Below, piece by piece: positions 38,125 through 47,397 of a stretch of 64,000 nt of DNA. The notes beneath the pieces are model-generated. The model did not search any database. It was given only the letters and a program-made list of their open reading frames with translations, and had not been told where the DNA came from. A program made the translations under genes and the position numbers. The number at the start of each line of letters is the position of its first letter. Position 1 is the stretch's first letter. Source of the DNA: Muriicola soli (lineage in GTDB: Bacteria; Bacteroidota; Bacteroidia; Flavobacteriales; Flavobacteriaceae); NCBI RefSeq assembly GCF_004139715.1, contig NZ_CP035544.1, forward strand, positions 2,731,501 to 2,795,500, given 5' to 3'.

Positions 38125-39243
38125 TTACTTTTTCTTTGGCGGAGTCTTTTTTGCTGTCGACTTAGTTGAGTCCTTAGAAGTTGTGCCTCTGGCCTTACTT
38201 TTACTTTTTGTGATCGGTGTTTTCTTCACATCCGATCTCTTCACCTGAGCTGCCGATTTCAATGGCGGTTTAGGGACTTTTTGGATCGAAGGTGCCACAC
38301 ATTGCTGTACATAAGTACCCCAGGAACTGTTATTTGAATTCTCCTTGTGTGCAATGGCTTTTTCGACAGCAAATTTTGCAGCGTGTTCCACTATCCACCT
38401 GAAATTCCCTTCCCCAACAGAATGGATGTCAGCATCCGGTGCCGGATTACAGAAATCAATAGCATAAGGTATTCCATTCCTTACCGCAAATTCCACCGTA
38501 TTGAAATCATATCCAAGGGCTTTATTGAGTTTTATGGTATAGTCATGGATGGTCTTCATAAGCTTCTGATGTTCTGCGCCGGTGGTTTTAGGCTCTGTAA
38601 CATACCTCAAATGAAACTCGTTTCTGGGTTCATACGGCATTATATGCACGTATTTTTGCCCCAGGCAATACACCCTGTAGTAATCATCAAATACAATTTC
38701 CTCCTGCAACATCATTACGAGTTGGTCTGTCTCTGCGTGTTTCGCAAATAAATCGTCCGGATCATTTACTTTATAGACACTCTTCCATCCTCCGCCTGAA
38801 TGAGGTTTCATATAGGCGGGAAATCCGATGTAATTAAAAATATAGTCCCAATCCAAAGGAGCCTTCAGGTTGCGAAATGATTTTTCGGTGGTGTCATCCG
38901 GTCTTGATTTAGATGGCAACAGTATTGTTTTGGGAACAGGTACTCCAATTTGCATGGCCAGGCAGTTATTGAAGAATTTCTCATCTGCACTCCACCAAAA
39001 AGGGTTGTTGATCACGGCCGTGCCTATAAGGGCAGCATTCTTGAGATATGCCCTGTAAAAAGGAACTTCCTGTGAAATTCGATCAATGATCACATGGTAG
39101 CCGTAATCGATCCCCTGCTGAACTTTGTCAATCAATACGGGTTCGGCAACTACTTTTCCCTCTCCAATTTCATTTACCTTATCAATAAAGGCCCATGGAA
39201 AGGTGTCTTCCATTCCAAATAAAATTCCTACTTTTTTTATCAT
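38125..39243 (-). CDS. RimK-like ATP-grasp protein with lysine-rich tail
   Basis: A 372-residue predicted ligase. ATP-grasp features: PFWWSADEKFFNNCLA and GVPVPKTILLPSK before the core, K146 in FPAYMKPHSGGGWKSV, hinge MMLQEEIVF, and metal ligands in FAVRNGIPYAIDFCNPAPDAD (D263, N266). Residues 322-372 form a disordered tail rich in Lys, Ser, Thr and Pro, resembling histone-like tails and unlike the rest of the protein; its role is unknown. It is the second gene of the operon, 18 bp after the esterase. Confidence 0.84.
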   Translation of the reverse strand: MIKKVGILFGMEDTFPWAFIDKVNEIGEGKVVAEPVLIDKVQQGIDYGYHVIIDRISQEVPFYRAYLKNAALIGTAVINNPFWWSADEKFFNNCLAMQIGVPVPKTILLPSKSRPDDTTEKSFRNLKAPLDWDYIFNYIGFPAYMKPHSGGGWKSVYKVNDPDDLFAKHAETDQLVMMLQEEIVFDDYYRVYCLGQKYVHIMPYEPRNEFHLRYVTEPKTTGAEHQKLMKTIHDYTIKLNKALGYDFNTVEFAVRNGIPYAIDFCNPAPDADIHSVGEGNFRWIVEHAAKFAVEKAIAHKENSNNSSWGTYVQQCVAPSIQKVPKPPLKSAAQVKRSDVKKTPITKSKSKARGTTSKDSTKSTAKKTPPKKK

Positions 39244-39261
39244 AATTCTCAGTGTTTTAAA

Positions 39262-39972
39262 TTAAAAATATCGGCCAATATATTCGGGAAACGCCATTTT
39301 CCACAAGGGCCAGTCGTGGTCTATCCATTTTTTCTCATCATACCAATAAGGTATGCCTTTTGATTCGAGTATCCCTGCCATATGTACATTCTTGGGCTTA
39401 CAGCTATCCCAGTCTGAGGTGCTGAGCACCAGGTTCATATGCTGAAACTTCCAACTCTCTTCGTTCTTCATAAATTCATCCGGACAGTTGTAATAGATCC
39501 TCATATCGTCCGATAAAGGCACAAAATTCCGGATATTGAATACGCCCGACATGGTAAACATATGTGAAACCAGATCGGGGAACCTAAATGCAGTGTTGCC
39601 TGCATGGTATCCTCCAAAACTCACTCCGGCAACTCCAATTCGATGTGAGTTACACTCCCTCTGAATGAAAGGAATTAGCTCGTTTTTCAGGAATTGCATA
39701 TACAATTCGTAGTTGTGGATCTTGGTTTCGGACGACATATTCTCGGCATAGAAACTCATACCGTCAATAGTTTCAACATTGTACAGCTTTATCCTGCCTT
39801 CCTCTACAAAGTTCATTACAGACCCATTCAGGCCAAAATCGTTGTTTTGTGTAAAACTCCCATAAGAGGAGGGAAACATCAGAATAGGATATCCCCAATG
39901 CCCGGTGATTTCCAGATTTATATTTCGTTCCAGGGTATTTGAATAATACTGAATGTATTGGATGGATGCCAT
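39262..39972 (-). CDS. Esterase-like alpha/beta hydrolase, first gene of the amidoligase operon
   Basis: A 236-residue protein of the putative esterase (EstD/Fes-like) family without signal peptide. The nucleophile is S118 in GVAGVSFGGYHAGN, and the C-terminal His lies in WIDHDWPLWKMAFP. It leads a five-gene minus-strand operon and would be expected to process an ester or amide product of the ligases. A second, distinct esterase is encoded divergently at 40099-40932. Confidence 0.84.
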   Translation of the reverse strand: MASIQYIQYYSNTLERNINLEITGHWGYPILMFPSSYGSFTQNNDFGLNGSVMNFVEEGRIKLYNVETIDGMSFYAENMSSETKIHNYELYMQFLKNELIPFIQRECNSHRIGVAGVSFGGYHAGNTAFRFPDLVSHMFTMSGVFNIRNFVPLSDDMRIYYNCPDEFMKNEESWKFQHMNLVLSTSDWDSCKPKNVHMAGILESKGIPYWYDEKKWIDHDWPLWKMAFPEYIGRYF

Positions 39973-40021
39973 AGGATAATTTAACCTAAATTATTTAGTA
40001 TAACAATAAAATTTTGGTGCG

Positions 40022-40040
40022 CAAAGATATTTTATTTTTG
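40022..40040. promoter_or_regulatory. Back-to-back -7 elements between the divergent esterase genes
   Basis: CAAAGATA at 40022-40029 reads TATCTTTG on the minus strand (toward the operon), and TATTTTTG at 40033-40040 reads toward 40099; both match TAnnTTTG. A TTG for the plus-strand element lies 16 nt upstream (short side); none is clear for the minus strand. This suggests the two units share a control region. Confidence 0.5.
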
Positions 40041-40098
40041 GATATCCTCTGCTTAAATTCAGCGGATTCCTTATACTTGCTCCCTTTAAAATGACAGA

Positions 40099-40932
40099 AT
40101 GATTTTCAATGTAGATCACATCAGTTTAAAAGGATCGTTTTTTTCAAATAATTTAAAAAGGAAAGTTCGGTTCAGGTTAGTAGCTCCGCCTTCTTTCAGA
40201 AACTCTGACACTCGCTTCCCGGTGCTTCTCATGAACGACGGGCAGGATTTCACGGCACTACGTCTGGAGCATATAATAACGGAAGCCTATCGGGATAAAA
40301 AACTTATGCCATTTCTATACGTGGGTCTGGAGACCGATGAAAACAGAATGAAAGAGTACGGCACTTCAGGTATTGCTGACTACAAAGGACGAGGCGATAA
40401 AGCGGATTTGTATTCGCTCTTCGTAACTGAAGAGTTTATCCCGTTTTTAAAAAAAGAATTCAGGGCGAGTTCCCATAAAGAAGAATGGGTGTTCTGCGGG
40501 ATGTCGCTGGGCGGACTTTCGGCATTTGATATTGTTTATAACCATCCCGGCTTGTTTGGAAAAGCAGCTGTGTTCAGTGGCTCGTTCTGGTGGCGAAAAA
40601 AAGCCTATACCCGAAAGGATCCCGAAGACCGGAGTAGGATTGTGCTCGACATGGTAAAAGAAGGAGACTATTCTCCACATCTCTCCTTTTGGTTTATGTG
40701 TGGTACGCATGATGAAAAGGCAGACCGCAATCACAATGGGGTTATCGATTCAATAGACGATACCATGGATCTGATCAAAGAACTCCAATTAAAAGGCTAT
40801 ACCTATCCCGGTAAGATCAGTTATGTAGAAATTCCCGGTGGAAAACACGATCTGCCCACCTGGTCTGGTGTATTCCCCCTTTTCCTGAAATGGGCCTTCC
40901 CTAAGAAAATTTCTTCGGCAGTAGATCAATAA
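40099..40932 (+). CDS. Esterase-like alpha/beta hydrolase (EstD/Fes family)
   Basis: A 277-residue hydrolase without a signal peptide. The nucleophile is S136 in VFCGMSLGGLSAFD, and the catalytic His is in EIPGGKHDLPTWS. An EF-hand-like loop DRNHNGVIDSIDD (near 213-225) suggests calcium binding. Related proteins hydrolyse siderophore or acyl esters. An ATG at 40091 is out of frame and closes at once. It is divergent from the amidoligase operon and probably part of the same functional unit. Confidence 0.84.
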   Translation: MIFNVDHISLKGSFFSNNLKRKVRFRLVAPPSFRNSDTRFPVLLMNDGQDFTALRLEHIITEAYRDKKLMPFLYVGLETDENRMKEYGTSGIADYKGRGDKADLYSLFVTEEFIPFLKKEFRASSHKEEWVFCGMSLGGLSAFDIVYNHPGLFGKAAVFSGSFWWRKKAYTRKDPEDRSRIVLDMVKEGDYSPHLSFWFMCGTHDEKADRNHNGVIDSIDDTMDLIKELQLKGYTYPGKISYVEIPGGKHDLPTWSGVFPLFLKWAFPKKISSAVDQ

Positions 40933-40942
40933 GCGTCTTCTA

Positions 40943-42031
40943 CTAAACCTTTATAAAAATCTTCCTTCGATACATTAGAAGGGCGAGTAGTAAATAAAAG
41001 CTCACTACAGAAAGTCCGTAAAGCAGGGAAGACAGCTCACCGGAAAGGAAGGATTGGACGTAGATGTTTTTGTAAATCCAGCCGTGTAATGACAGGCCTT
41101 CCTCTACCTGTACTGAATAGAAAATTTTGGTGACAAAGCTAGAGAGGAAATACAGGGTGATTGCGTTGGCCCCGGTATACCTGAAAATACTGCCAAACTG
41201 TATCCCTTTTACATCCGTCAGGTAATAAATAAGGGCAAGAAAAATGTTGGCCCATCCGGCTGTCACTAAGACAAAGCTGCTACTCCACAAGGCTTTGTTG
41301 ATGGGAAATGCCAGGTCCCACAAATATCCCAGAAGCAGCATTCCTATACCAACGGCGAGAAGCAGTAGCTCCTTTTTTGCTCGTTTTGAAATCAGGATTA
41401 GTCCGGTAAAAATCCCAAGAAGGGAGGAGGCTATTGAAGGCAATGTACTAAGCAGGCCTTCCGGATCGTAATCATCTTTGTACATATGGGTTCCAAAAAC
41501 CTGTAAGTCTATATAATTTGCCCAATTATTTGGGGCCCGGTCAAAGGTTGGGGCATCCCCCTGTAGGGGAATAAATCCCATCCAAATCCAGTACCCTGCA
41601 AGAATGGCAATAGTAATCCCGAGAATCACTTTCCAATTAAAATTCAGAAAAATTATCGCTGCAAAGAAGAATACAACACCTATACGTTGTAAGACCCCTG
41701 GAAATCTGATTTCAGAAAAATCCTTGAAGAAGGGAAACGAGATCGTAAATGCACCCAGGAACAATCCGAGGCCAATGAGTTTAAGGGTACGAATGCTTAT
41801 TTTCTTGTAGGTAGCAGAATTCGGTTCTTTATTTCGATAGGCAAAGACAATGGAAGTCCCTACTATAAAAAGGAAAAAGGGGAAAACAAGGTCTGTTGGG
41901 GTATATCCGTGCCAATCTGCATGTCGCAGAGGCGGATATACGTATTCCCATGTGCCCGGGGTATTTACCAATATCATCAAGGCTATGGTTAAGCCCCTGA
42001 AAATGTCTACAGATATGATCCTTTCTTTCAT
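40943..42031 (-). CDS. NagX-like membrane acyltransferase (HGSNAT/DUF5009 family)
   Basis: A 362-residue membrane protein with about ten transmembrane segments. The family signature is at the N-terminus: ISVDIFRGLTIALMILVNTP, with WHGYTPTDLVFPFFLFIVG following. Relatives acetylate glucosamine residues (lysosomal HGSNAT) or occur as NagX in N-acetylglucosamine gene clusters. It lies 5 bp after the sodium symporter gene on the same strand, so the two form an operon. Confidence 0.87.
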   Translation of the reverse strand: MKERIISVDIFRGLTIALMILVNTPGTWEYVYPPLRHADWHGYTPTDLVFPFFLFIVGTSIVFAYRNKEPNSATYKKISIRTLKLIGLGLFLGAFTISFPFFKDFSEIRFPGVLQRIGVVFFFAAIIFLNFNWKVILGITIAILAGYWIWMGFIPLQGDAPTFDRAPNNWANYIDLQVFGTHMYKDDYDPEGLLSTLPSIASSLLGIFTGLILISKRAKKELLLLAVGIGMLLLGYLWDLAFPINKALWSSSFVLVTAGWANIFLALIYYLTDVKGIQFGSIFRYTGANAITLYFLSSFVTKIFYSVQVEEGLSLHGWIYKNIYVQSFLSGELSSLLYGLSVVSFYLLLALLMYRRKIFIKV

Positions 42032-42036
42032 AGTAT

Positions 42037-43848
42037 TTAGAGAATAGTACCTTTCATTTTATTCCAGACCCTTGCCAGCAAGTATCCTGAGATGATAGCA
42101 ACTACAGTCAAAATTCCTGCAGGAAGTGTCTTGCCATAGATCCAGTATCCTGTTGCAAACATGATGGTGTAAATCAGTACGCAACCCAACAACATAGCTG
42201 CTATTCCCGAGGGAACGCTCCACTTTTCGGTGGTATTAATGATTCGTTGTTTATCCTCTTCAGCCTCTCTCACTACTTTAGCCCAGCCCGGTCCTCCGGG
42301 TTGTATTTTCATGTAAAAAGAGCGGAGTACTTCCTTGGATTCTGGCTGAGTTAAGAAGGTGGCAGCCATCCAGATAGCCGTTGTAACTACTACCACAAAG
42401 ATGTATTCGGACCAATCGGGGAAAACTCCTGTTTCCGAGGCAAAGAGAAAGGCTCCAACCGGAGTGAGTTTTAAGACCAGGGAGATAATCCCAGAAGCAA
42501 ACATCGCTGTTATTTCACTCCAGGCATTAATCCGCCACCAAAACCATCGAAGAATAAATATAAGGCCCGTACCCGCGCCAAATACCAACAATACCTCAAA
42601 CAATTGCAGGGCATTTTGCAAGAGTAATGCCAGTGTAGCACTAAGCACCATAAGTATTACCGTTGAGGTCCGGCCTACTGCGACCAAACGTTTTTCAGAG
42701 GCATTGGGGTTTATCTGTTGTTTGTAAAAGTCATAAACGATATAAGATGATCCCCAGTTGAGTTGAGTTGAGATCGTTGACATATAGGCGGCGATGAGAG
42801 AAGCCAGGACCAATCCCAACAAACCACTGGGTAGTTTTGTCAGCATGGCTGAATAGGCCAGGTCATGCCCCAATTTATCGTCGGCAATACCCGGGAAGGC
42901 TTCCTGAATACTAGCCACGTCCGGGTAGACCACTAAGGAGGCCAGGGCTACCAGTATCCACGGCCATGGACGCAGGGCATAGTGCATGATATTAAAAAAG
43001 AAGGTAGCACCTATGGCGTGATTTTCATTTTTTGCAGCCAGCATCCGTTGGGCTATATAGCCTCCCCCACCCGGTTCGGCGCCCGGATACCAGGAACTCC
43101 ACCACTGCACCGCTAAGGGAATAATAAAAAGCGTTATCAGGGCCTGAGTATTGCTAAAATCAGGGAGAATAGAGAGTTTGTCGGTGACATTTTCATTCGC
43201 CATCAAGGCCGCAATTCCGCCAACTTCCGGCATGTTGACCAAATAGTAGGCCGCGCCAATAGCTCCGGACATGGCGACAAAAAATAAGAGGAAATCGGTA
43301 TAGACCACCCCTTTGAATCCCCCGAGGGCACTAAAAATAACAGTGATGAGTCCGGCACTGACCACCGTTTGCCAGGGTTCAAGCCCCAGCATAATTCCTC
43401 CAATCTTTATCGCTGCCAGAGTTACGGCAGACATGGTAATTACGTTAAAAATGACCCCCAGATAAACAGCCCTGAACTTTCTGAGAAAGCTGGCCGCTGC
43501 CCCTCCATACCGAAGTTCATAAAATTCGAGATCGGTATTTACGTTACTCTTCCTCCAGAGCTTAGCGTAAACAAAAACGGTAAGAAGGCCTGTAATAAGG
43601 AATGCCCACCATACCCAGTTGCCGGAAACTCCATTCGTACGAACAATATCCGTTACCAAATTAGGCGTATCAGTAGAAAAGGTTGTGGCCACCATGGAAA
43701 GTCCGAGCAACCACCAGGGCATGGTTCTCCCACTGAGAAAGAATTCAGAAGTATTCTTACCTGATTTTTTGGAGACGATAATCCCTATAGCCAGAACCGT
43801 TGAAAAGAAGACAATGATAAAACTATAATCGAGAGTACTGAGTTCCAT
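42037..43848 (-). CDS. Sodium:solute symporter (SSS family)
   Basis: A 603-residue inner-membrane transporter. MELSTLDYSFIIVFF (ATG 43848) is the natural start; an in-frame extension to 43932 is not credible because it overlaps the control region. SSS features are KNTSEFFLSGRTMPWW, ATTFSTDTPNLVTDIVR and the sodium-site segment ASLIAAYMSTISTQLNWG. Together with the NagX-like gene it suggests uptake of an amino sugar or sugar, but the substrate is open. Confidence 0.9.
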   Translation of the reverse strand: MELSTLDYSFIIVFFSTVLAIGIIVSKKSGKNTSEFFLSGRTMPWWLLGLSMVATTFSTDTPNLVTDIVRTNGVSGNWVWWAFLITGLLTVFVYAKLWRKSNVNTDLEFYELRYGGAAASFLRKFRAVYLGVIFNVITMSAVTLAAIKIGGIMLGLEPWQTVVSAGLITVIFSALGGFKGVVYTDFLLFFVAMSGAIGAAYYLVNMPEVGGIAALMANENVTDKLSILPDFSNTQALITLFIIPLAVQWWSSWYPGAEPGGGGYIAQRMLAAKNENHAIGATFFFNIMHYALRPWPWILVALASLVVYPDVASIQEAFPGIADDKLGHDLAYSAMLTKLPSGLLGLVLASLIAAYMSTISTQLNWGSSYIVYDFYKQQINPNASEKRLVAVGRTSTVILMVLSATLALLLQNALQLFEVLLVFGAGTGLIFILRWFWWRINAWSEITAMFASGIISLVLKLTPVGAFLFASETGVFPDWSEYIFVVVVTTAIWMAATFLTQPESKEVLRSFYMKIQPGGPGWAKVVREAEEDKQRIINTTEKWSVPSGIAAMLLGCVLIYTIMFATGYWIYGKTLPAGILTVVAIISGYLLARVWNKMKGTIL

Positions 43849-43869
43849 AGGGAAGTGTGATGGTTGGTG

Positions 43870-43902
43870 GTTAAAGATATTATTTTTTGGAATACCTTTA
43901 AC
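43870..43902. promoter_or_regulatory. Symmetrical divergent promoter candidate
   Basis: GTTAAAG (43870-43876) and CTTTAAC (43896-43902) form an inverted repeat in the 86-bp gap between the symporter and the TauE-like gene. Each arm is part of a TAnCTTTA element, one mismatch from TAnnTTTG, one on each strand. Confidence 0.35.
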
Positions 43903-43934
43903 TTCCCGTTCCTGGGCTAACTGAGCTATCACCT

Positions 43935-44672
43935 GTGGAAATTACCTTTACTTCCTGGATCCTTGCCTTTATGGCCTCTTTTGTGCTGGGAATTTCCAAA
44001 TCGGGAGTCAAAGGAATCGCAGTGATCATTATTACCCTGATGGCCCTGGCTTTTGGCGCCAGAGCTTCTACGGGTCTATTAGTTCCTTTGTTTGTTGCCG
44101 GGGATATTTTTGCAGTTGCATATTACAACAAACACGCACGCTGGCAATATATCCGGCGCTTTCTGCCCTGGATGATGAGCGGCGTGGTCCTTGGTGTGAT
44201 TTTGGGAAATGACCTTCCCGAAGACACGTTTAAAATAGCCATGGTGATTGTTATTTTAGGTAGTGTGGTGATGATGACCTGGTGGGATATGCGCAAATCG
44301 AAGGTAGTTCCCACACATTGGAGTTTTGCCGGATTTATGGGTGTCATGGCAGGGATTACAACCATGATTGGTAATCTGGCAGGAGCATTTTCAAACATCT
44401 TCTTTCTGGCTATGAGGATTCCTAAAAACGAATTTATCGGGACTGCGGCCTGGCTTTTCTTAATCATCAATCTCTTTAAGTTGCCCTTTCACATCCTGGT
44501 ATGGAAAACCATCACCTTTGACACCCTTATAATAAATGCCAAACTCCTTCCGGGGGTGGCACTGGGGTTGTTTTGCGGAGTTCGACTGGTAAAGATTATC
44601 CGGGAGGCATTTTATCGTAAAATGATCCTCTTTCTCACTGCTCTGGGTGCTTTAATTCTCCTGTTCAGATAG
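43935..44672 (+). CDS. TauE/SafE family sulfite/organosulfur exporter
   Basis: A 245-residue membrane protein with about eight helices, starting at GTG 43935 (VEITFTSWILAFMASFVLG; no ATG nearby). Family segments are GISKSGVKGIAVIIITLMAL and MAGITTMIGNLAGAFSNIFF with FLAMRIPKNEFIGTAAW. Members move sulfite, sulfoacetate or related anions. It is divergent from the symporter. Confidence 0.88.
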   Translation: MEITFTSWILAFMASFVLGISKSGVKGIAVIIITLMALAFGARASTGLLVPLFVAGDIFAVAYYNKHARWQYIRRFLPWMMSGVVLGVILGNDLPEDTFKIAMVIVILGSVVMMTWWDMRKSKVVPTHWSFAGFMGVMAGITTMIGNLAGAFSNIFFLAMRIPKNEFIGTAAWLFLIINLFKLPFHILVWKTITFDTLIINAKLLPGVALGLFCGVRLVKIIREAFYRKMILFLTALGALILLFR

Positions 44673-44739
44673 TCATTCCGTAAATTTTAGTATTTTACCC
44701 GTTGATTTGCTGGAATTTAGGCTTCAGCTACCCTGTATC

Positions 44740-46203
44740 ATGAACAATTTTAAAAAATCATTTTTACTGTGTTTTCTGTTGTTGTTCTCCTGTAAAGAGT
44801 ACAGTGTTGAAAAAAACAACAGAATTGAAAAAGCACAAGCAAACAGAGACCTTGCGGAGATAAAAGCCGATGGCAAACTACGGGCTCTGATCGCTTACAG
44901 TGCCACCAGCTATTTCCTGTACAGGGGGCAGGCCATGGGTTATGAATACGAATTGCTCAAACGCCTTGCCGACGACCTGGGGGTAGAATTAGAATTGCAT
45001 GTTTCCCGGGATCTGGACGAGATGCTAAGTGAGCTTCAAAAGGGCGATGTAGACATCGTAGCGCACGGCCTGGCTATTACGTCTGAACGCAAACAGGAAG
45101 TGGCTTTTGCCGAATACCTCTATATCACGGAGCAAGTACTGGTACAACGCAAACCTGACGGATGGCGAAAAATGACGTTGGATAATATCCGGGAAGCGAT
45201 GGTTAATGATCCTATTGAACTTATTGGAGATACGGTCTCTGTAAGAAAGAATTCCTCCTATTTTAAAAGAATCAAAAATCTATCCCGGGAGATCGGGGGT
45301 GAAATCATCATTGATACCCTTACGGGAAATTATGCAACAGACGAAATCATCAAAATGGTTGCTGAAGGCGATATAAAATATACCCTTGCCGATAAAAATC
45401 TTGCTACCATAAATGCCTCCTACTACCCCAATCTGGATGTAGAGGTTCCTCTCAGTTTCTCACAGCGCATAGCATGGGCGCTCAGACCTGAAGCATCAGA
45501 ATTACTGAAGGCTACCAACGACTGGATCAGGAAAGAAAAGAAGGAGAGCGACTATTACGTGATTTACAATAAGTACTTTAAAAATAAACGGAGTTTCAGG
45601 CGCCGGGTAAACAGTCCGTTTTACAGCCTGAATCAAAAACAGATCAGCCGGTACGACCCGATAATAAAGGAGAATTCCAGGATGCTGGGGTGGGACTGGC
45701 GACTCCTGGCCTCCCTAATTTATCAGGAATCCCGTTTTGATCCGAATGCGGAATCCTGGTCAGGAGCAAAGGGATTGATGCAATTGATGCCGGGTACAGC
45801 CCAGGAATTAGGGGTAACAGAGACCGCAGATGCCGGAGAGGTAATTAAGGCAGGTTCAAAATACCTGAGACAGCTCTATCAAAACTTTGAACAAATAACG
45901 GATTCGGTACAGCGGATAAAGTTTACGATGGCGGCCTACAATTGTGGATACAGCCATGTGTTGGACGCTCAAAATCTGGCCCGTGAAAAAGGGTTAAAAG
46001 ACAGCATTTGGGACGACCATGTAGAAAAGATGATTCTGGCGCTGAGTTTTCCCAAAAATTACAACCACGAAGTTGTGAAGTTTGGATATGTCAGGGGATT
46101 GGAGCCTTTTCAATATGTGGAACAGATCTTTCAACGATTTGACCATTACCAGAAATTTATTGACAAGGAAGAGCCTGAAAATAGGAGTTTAGCGGGTTCT
46201 TAA
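44740..46203 (+). CDS. mltF: MltF-like lytic murein transglycosylase lipoprotein
   Basis: A 487-residue lipoprotein from ATG 44740 (an in-frame TTG at 44707 is rejected because the signal starts MNNFKKSFLLCFLLLFSC). Domain 1 (about 40-280) is a solute-binding-protein-3 module: LRALIAYSATSYFLYRGQAM, LQKGDVDIVAHGLAIT. Domain 2 (about 315-475) is a soluble-lytic-transglycosylase fold with catalytic E330 in YQESRFDPNAESW and GLMQLMPGTAQELG. This is the MltF layout: peptidoglycan cleavage regulated by a sensor module. Its end overlaps the convergent CotH-like gene by 15 bases. Confidence 0.9.
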   Translation: MNNFKKSFLLCFLLLFSCKEYSVEKNNRIEKAQANRDLAEIKADGKLRALIAYSATSYFLYRGQAMGYEYELLKRLADDLGVELELHVSRDLDEMLSELQKGDVDIVAHGLAITSERKQEVAFAEYLYITEQVLVQRKPDGWRKMTLDNIREAMVNDPIELIGDTVSVRKNSSYFKRIKNLSREIGGEIIIDTLTGNYATDEIIKMVAEGDIKYTLADKNLATINASYYPNLDVEVPLSFSQRIAWALRPEASELLKATNDWIRKEKKESDYYVIYNKYFKNKRSFRRRVNSPFYSLNQKQISRYDPIIKENSRMLGWDWRLLASLIYQESRFDPNAESWSGAKGLMQLMPGTAQELGVTETADAGEVIKAGSKYLRQLYQNFEQITDSVQRIKFTMAAYNCGYSHVLDAQNLAREKGLKDSIWDDHVEKMILALSFPKNYNHEVVKFGYVRGLEPFQYVEQIFQRFDHYQKFIDKEEPENRSLAGS

Positions 46204-47247
46204 CCTTCCCAGGATCTGTTTCTCAAATTTTTTATCATCCTCCAAGATCTCAAAGAAGGAAGCGAGAAAATCATAAGCTTCGCGGTATTGTCCTGGGTCC
46301 TGAAACCACACCTTTAATTTGACTGCTTCCCGGAGCATTTCCGATTTTTTCTCAAGATAAGCTTGCCTTACGAGTTGAAGCTCTGCCTGCTCGCGTTCAT
46401 ATCCCTTATATATTCTGTCTGTGACCATTGAGATGGAACCCGATAAGTTCTGTATGTTGGTCACTGCCGCATAAGGCGCATTGACAAGCCCACACATGTC
46501 AAAATCATATGGGAGGGGGATGATTTTATTTTCAGCAAAAAGGAGTTTTTGATTGTGTTGTTGCTTCGTGGAATAATCTGTATTTGCGATCATAAATTCA
46601 AAAAAGTCGTTCTGTATTGAAGAAATGGGATCGTGTTGCAAGGGGTGGATAAGTCGTTTTATTTCCTGTCCCTTATAACGAACGGTTAAATAATCCATGT
46701 CCTCAATCAGAAAGCCGAATACGTTATGTGTTACCTCTCTTTTGCCCCGGGCTTCAGCTAAAGAGATTTCTGTAAGTCGAACTTTGAAATGGTAGGGGGC
46801 AATGGTTTCATATAACTTATACGCCAGGTATTCCCGCAGAACATAATCGCTGGTATTGCGATCCAGGAGGCAAGGCAGGACCAATTTGAGCTTTCTACTT
46901 CCTTCGAAGAGGGTTCCTTTGATTTGGGATTTAGGAAACTTCAGTTTCAATGGAGCAAAATAACAGGTTTTTCGCCTGAAATTACCCCTCGCTCTGATCT
47001 GCACCGGAAGTGAATCCCAGGCACTGTCATCCTCAAACCAGATCATAGAAGTAAGGTAGGTGCTATCATTGGTTTCCCTTTTTACCTGCTTGTTGGAATA
47101 CTGAAGTTTTATTTGCAAGGGGAGTTCTTGCCTGAAGAGTTTGGGAAGAAATGTATCTGATTGGGTAGACAGTTCTTCCTGCCCGTAAACAGCCTTTACA
47201 GAGCCAAGGAAACTGAAAAGAATTACATAAAGGCAAAGGACTTTCAT
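46189..47247 (-). CDS. Secreted CotH-like hypothetical protein
   Basis: A 352-residue protein with an N-terminal signal peptide (KVLCLYVILFSFLGSVKAVYGQ). Segments PVQIRARGNFRRKTCYFAPL followed by KLKF, KLKLVLPCLLDRNTSDYVLR, and IPLPYDFDMCGLVN resemble the spore-coat kinase CotH family (RGNSS, PYDFD-type motifs). Kinase activity is not proven and some ATP-site residues differ. It probably acts in the periplasm or outside the cell. It overlaps the MltF gene tail to tail. Confidence 0.72.
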   Translation of the reverse strand: MKVLCLYVILFSFLGSVKAVYGQEELSTQSDTFLPKLFRQELPLQIKLQYSNKQVKRETNDSTYLTSMIWFEDDSAWDSLPVQIRARGNFRRKTCYFAPLKLKFPKSQIKGTLFEGSRKLKLVLPCLLDRNTSDYVLREYLAYKLYETIAPYHFKVRLTEISLAEARGKREVTHNVFGFLIEDMDYLTVRYKGQEIKRLIHPLQHDPISSIQNDFFEFMIANTDYSTKQQHNQKLLFAENKIIPLPYDFDMCGLVNAPYAAVTNIQNLSGSISMVTDRIYKGYEREQAELQLVRQAYLEKKSEMLREAVKLKVWFQDPGQYREAYDFLASFFEILEDDKKFEKQILGRLRTR

Positions 47248-47397
47248 TGAACTGTTCTCTCTTTGTAAGATACGTATAATTGTTAAAAATATATCGAGAA
47301 CCTATATGGCCTAAGGTGCTGAGAGAAAGTTCTGTTAAGGCATTGTTAATTTATTAACTTTTTATTAACTTGTATTTTATACCAGTAATATGATCTA

